Shown here: positions 12,657 to 13,038 of the stretch, in pieces | Numbering within the stretch: the first letter of the stretch is position 1 | How the letters are laid out: every line of letters starts with the position of its first letter | Source of the DNA: Desulfobacterales bacterium | GTDB lineage: Bacteria > Desulfobacterota > DSM-4660 > Desulfatiglandales > JALVZP01 | Assembly (NCBI GenBank): GCA_027064285.1 | Contig: JAMOPX010000131.1 | Location: 1-13,038 of the forward strand | DNA: 13,038 bases | Reading direction: 5' to 3' | Translations under genes and position numbers: made by a program | The notes under the pieces: generated by a model | Seen by the model: only the letters and a program-made list of their open reading frames with translations | Database searches by the model: none | Told to the model about the DNA's origin: nothing

Positions 12657-13038
12657 ACTTCTTTCCTTCCACTAACAAGTGAACTTCCTACTATTGTCTT
12701 GTTAATTTCTGTGCTGCTGGCAGTAACTCCTGCATGAGCAGCATATCTATAAAGTCTTTCTACTTTAAAACCTTTTGTATAACCATAAGAGCCATGAATT
12801 TGAAGTGCCGTTCTGACTACTTCTTGGATCATAGGCACTACAAGAATCTTAATCTCTGCGGAAATAGTCTGAAAAGGATCACCTTCGTCCATGGCACATG
12901 CTGCTCTATAGGTCATAAATCTGCATGCATCTACTTTTGCTTTCATTTCTGCTATCATCCACTGAAATCCTTGCATTTGAGCTAAACGCTTGCCTGCTGC
13001 TTTTCTTCTTCTCATGAATTTTATTGATTCTTCAATTG
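12653..13038 (-). CDS. Acyl-CoA dehydrogenase, C-terminal part (5' end outside window)
   Basis: The frame is open to the right edge (IEESIKFMRRRKAAGKRLAQ), so this is the last ~128 residues of a longer gene. It is the C-terminal helical FAD-binding domain of the acyl-CoA dehydrogenase family: QMQGFQWMIAEMKAKVDACR, then ALQIHGSYGYTKGFKVERLY, then STEINKTIVGSSL. In the medium- and short-chain enzymes the catalytic Glu lies in the Y-E-G-T segment. Here that position reads V-T-A-S-S-T, so it appears to be Ala, as in isovaleryl-type enzymes where the base sits on another helix upstream. The stop overlaps the following lipoprotein gene by 4 nt. The enzyme presumably oxidises an acyl-CoA with FAD, feeding the downstream hydratase. 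Confidence 0.9.
   Translation of the reverse strand, partial: IEESIKFMRRRKAAGKRLAQMQGFQWMIAEMKAKVDACRFMTYRAACAMDEGDPFQTISAEIKILVVPMIQEVVRTALQIHGSYGYTKGFKVERLYRYAAHAGVTASSTEINKTIVGSSLVSGRKEV

Overview
The window is 13 kb of AT-rich bacterial chromosome. It joins a patch of decayed insertion sequences on the left to a compact, mostly minus-strand block of housekeeping and metabolic genes on the right. Lipoprotein signal peptides point to a bacterium and fit a Gram-negative cell. EF-P with its EpmA modifier, fatty-acyl-CoA enzymes, single-function HisA and HisB, and thermophile-like IS families would fit an anaerobic, perhaps thermophilic, lineage such as Desulfobacterota/Thermodesulfobacteriota. 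That placement is inference only; no rRNA or other definitive marker is present.

Left part (1-2135): an internally deleted, frameshifted DDE transposase remnant (1-392, minus) is followed by an IS200/IS605-type element. Its tnpA (647-1048) is intact, but its tnpB is broken. Only the first ~42 residues and the C-terminal ~170 residues survive. Between them lies a stop-riddled fragment resembling the N-terminal half of an IS630-family transposase. The right end (about 1930-2130) is full of hairpins, as expected for an IS605 right end and omega/reRNA region. It stops 15 nt before the start codon of an intact GH13 sugar phosphorylase gene (2146-3846, plus).

Centre (3847-5585): tRNA-Pro(CGG), a CoA-pyrophosphatase-type Nudix hydrolase, a PyrE-like phosphoribosyltransferase and an Mth938-domain protein form one tightly packed minus-strand unit. 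The Nudix stop codon lies inside the tRNA gene. The tRNA 3' end directly abuts the stop codon of the phosphorylase. A 63-bp divergent spacer separates this unit from a plus-strand CPA-type cation/proton antiporter fused to a C-terminal PTS EIIA domain (5586-7202).

Right part (7193-13038, all minus): reading in the direction of transcription, the order is acyl-CoA dehydrogenase (5' end outside the window), TPR-like lipoprotein, enoyl-CoA hydratase, tRNA-Ala(CGC), hisB, lipoprotein, hisA, efp, epmA. Neighbours overlap by 4-23 nt or are separated by at most 22 nt. An extended -10 promoter just before tRNA-Ala probably makes the tRNA/his/efp half a separate transcription unit. efp and its modifier epmA end the run and collide tail-to-tail (10-bp overlap) with the antiporter gene.

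Most of the window is ordinary biology in an unusually compressed layout. Items worth a second look are a perfect 12-bp terminator-like inverted repeat inside epmA, an Asn-Asn in place of the Asp-Asp/Asn-Asp pair of the EIIA-fused antiporter, the Nudix/tRNA overlap, and the nested IS remnant abutting the phosphorylase gene. I found no CRISPR array, rRNA, phage module or clear defence system.
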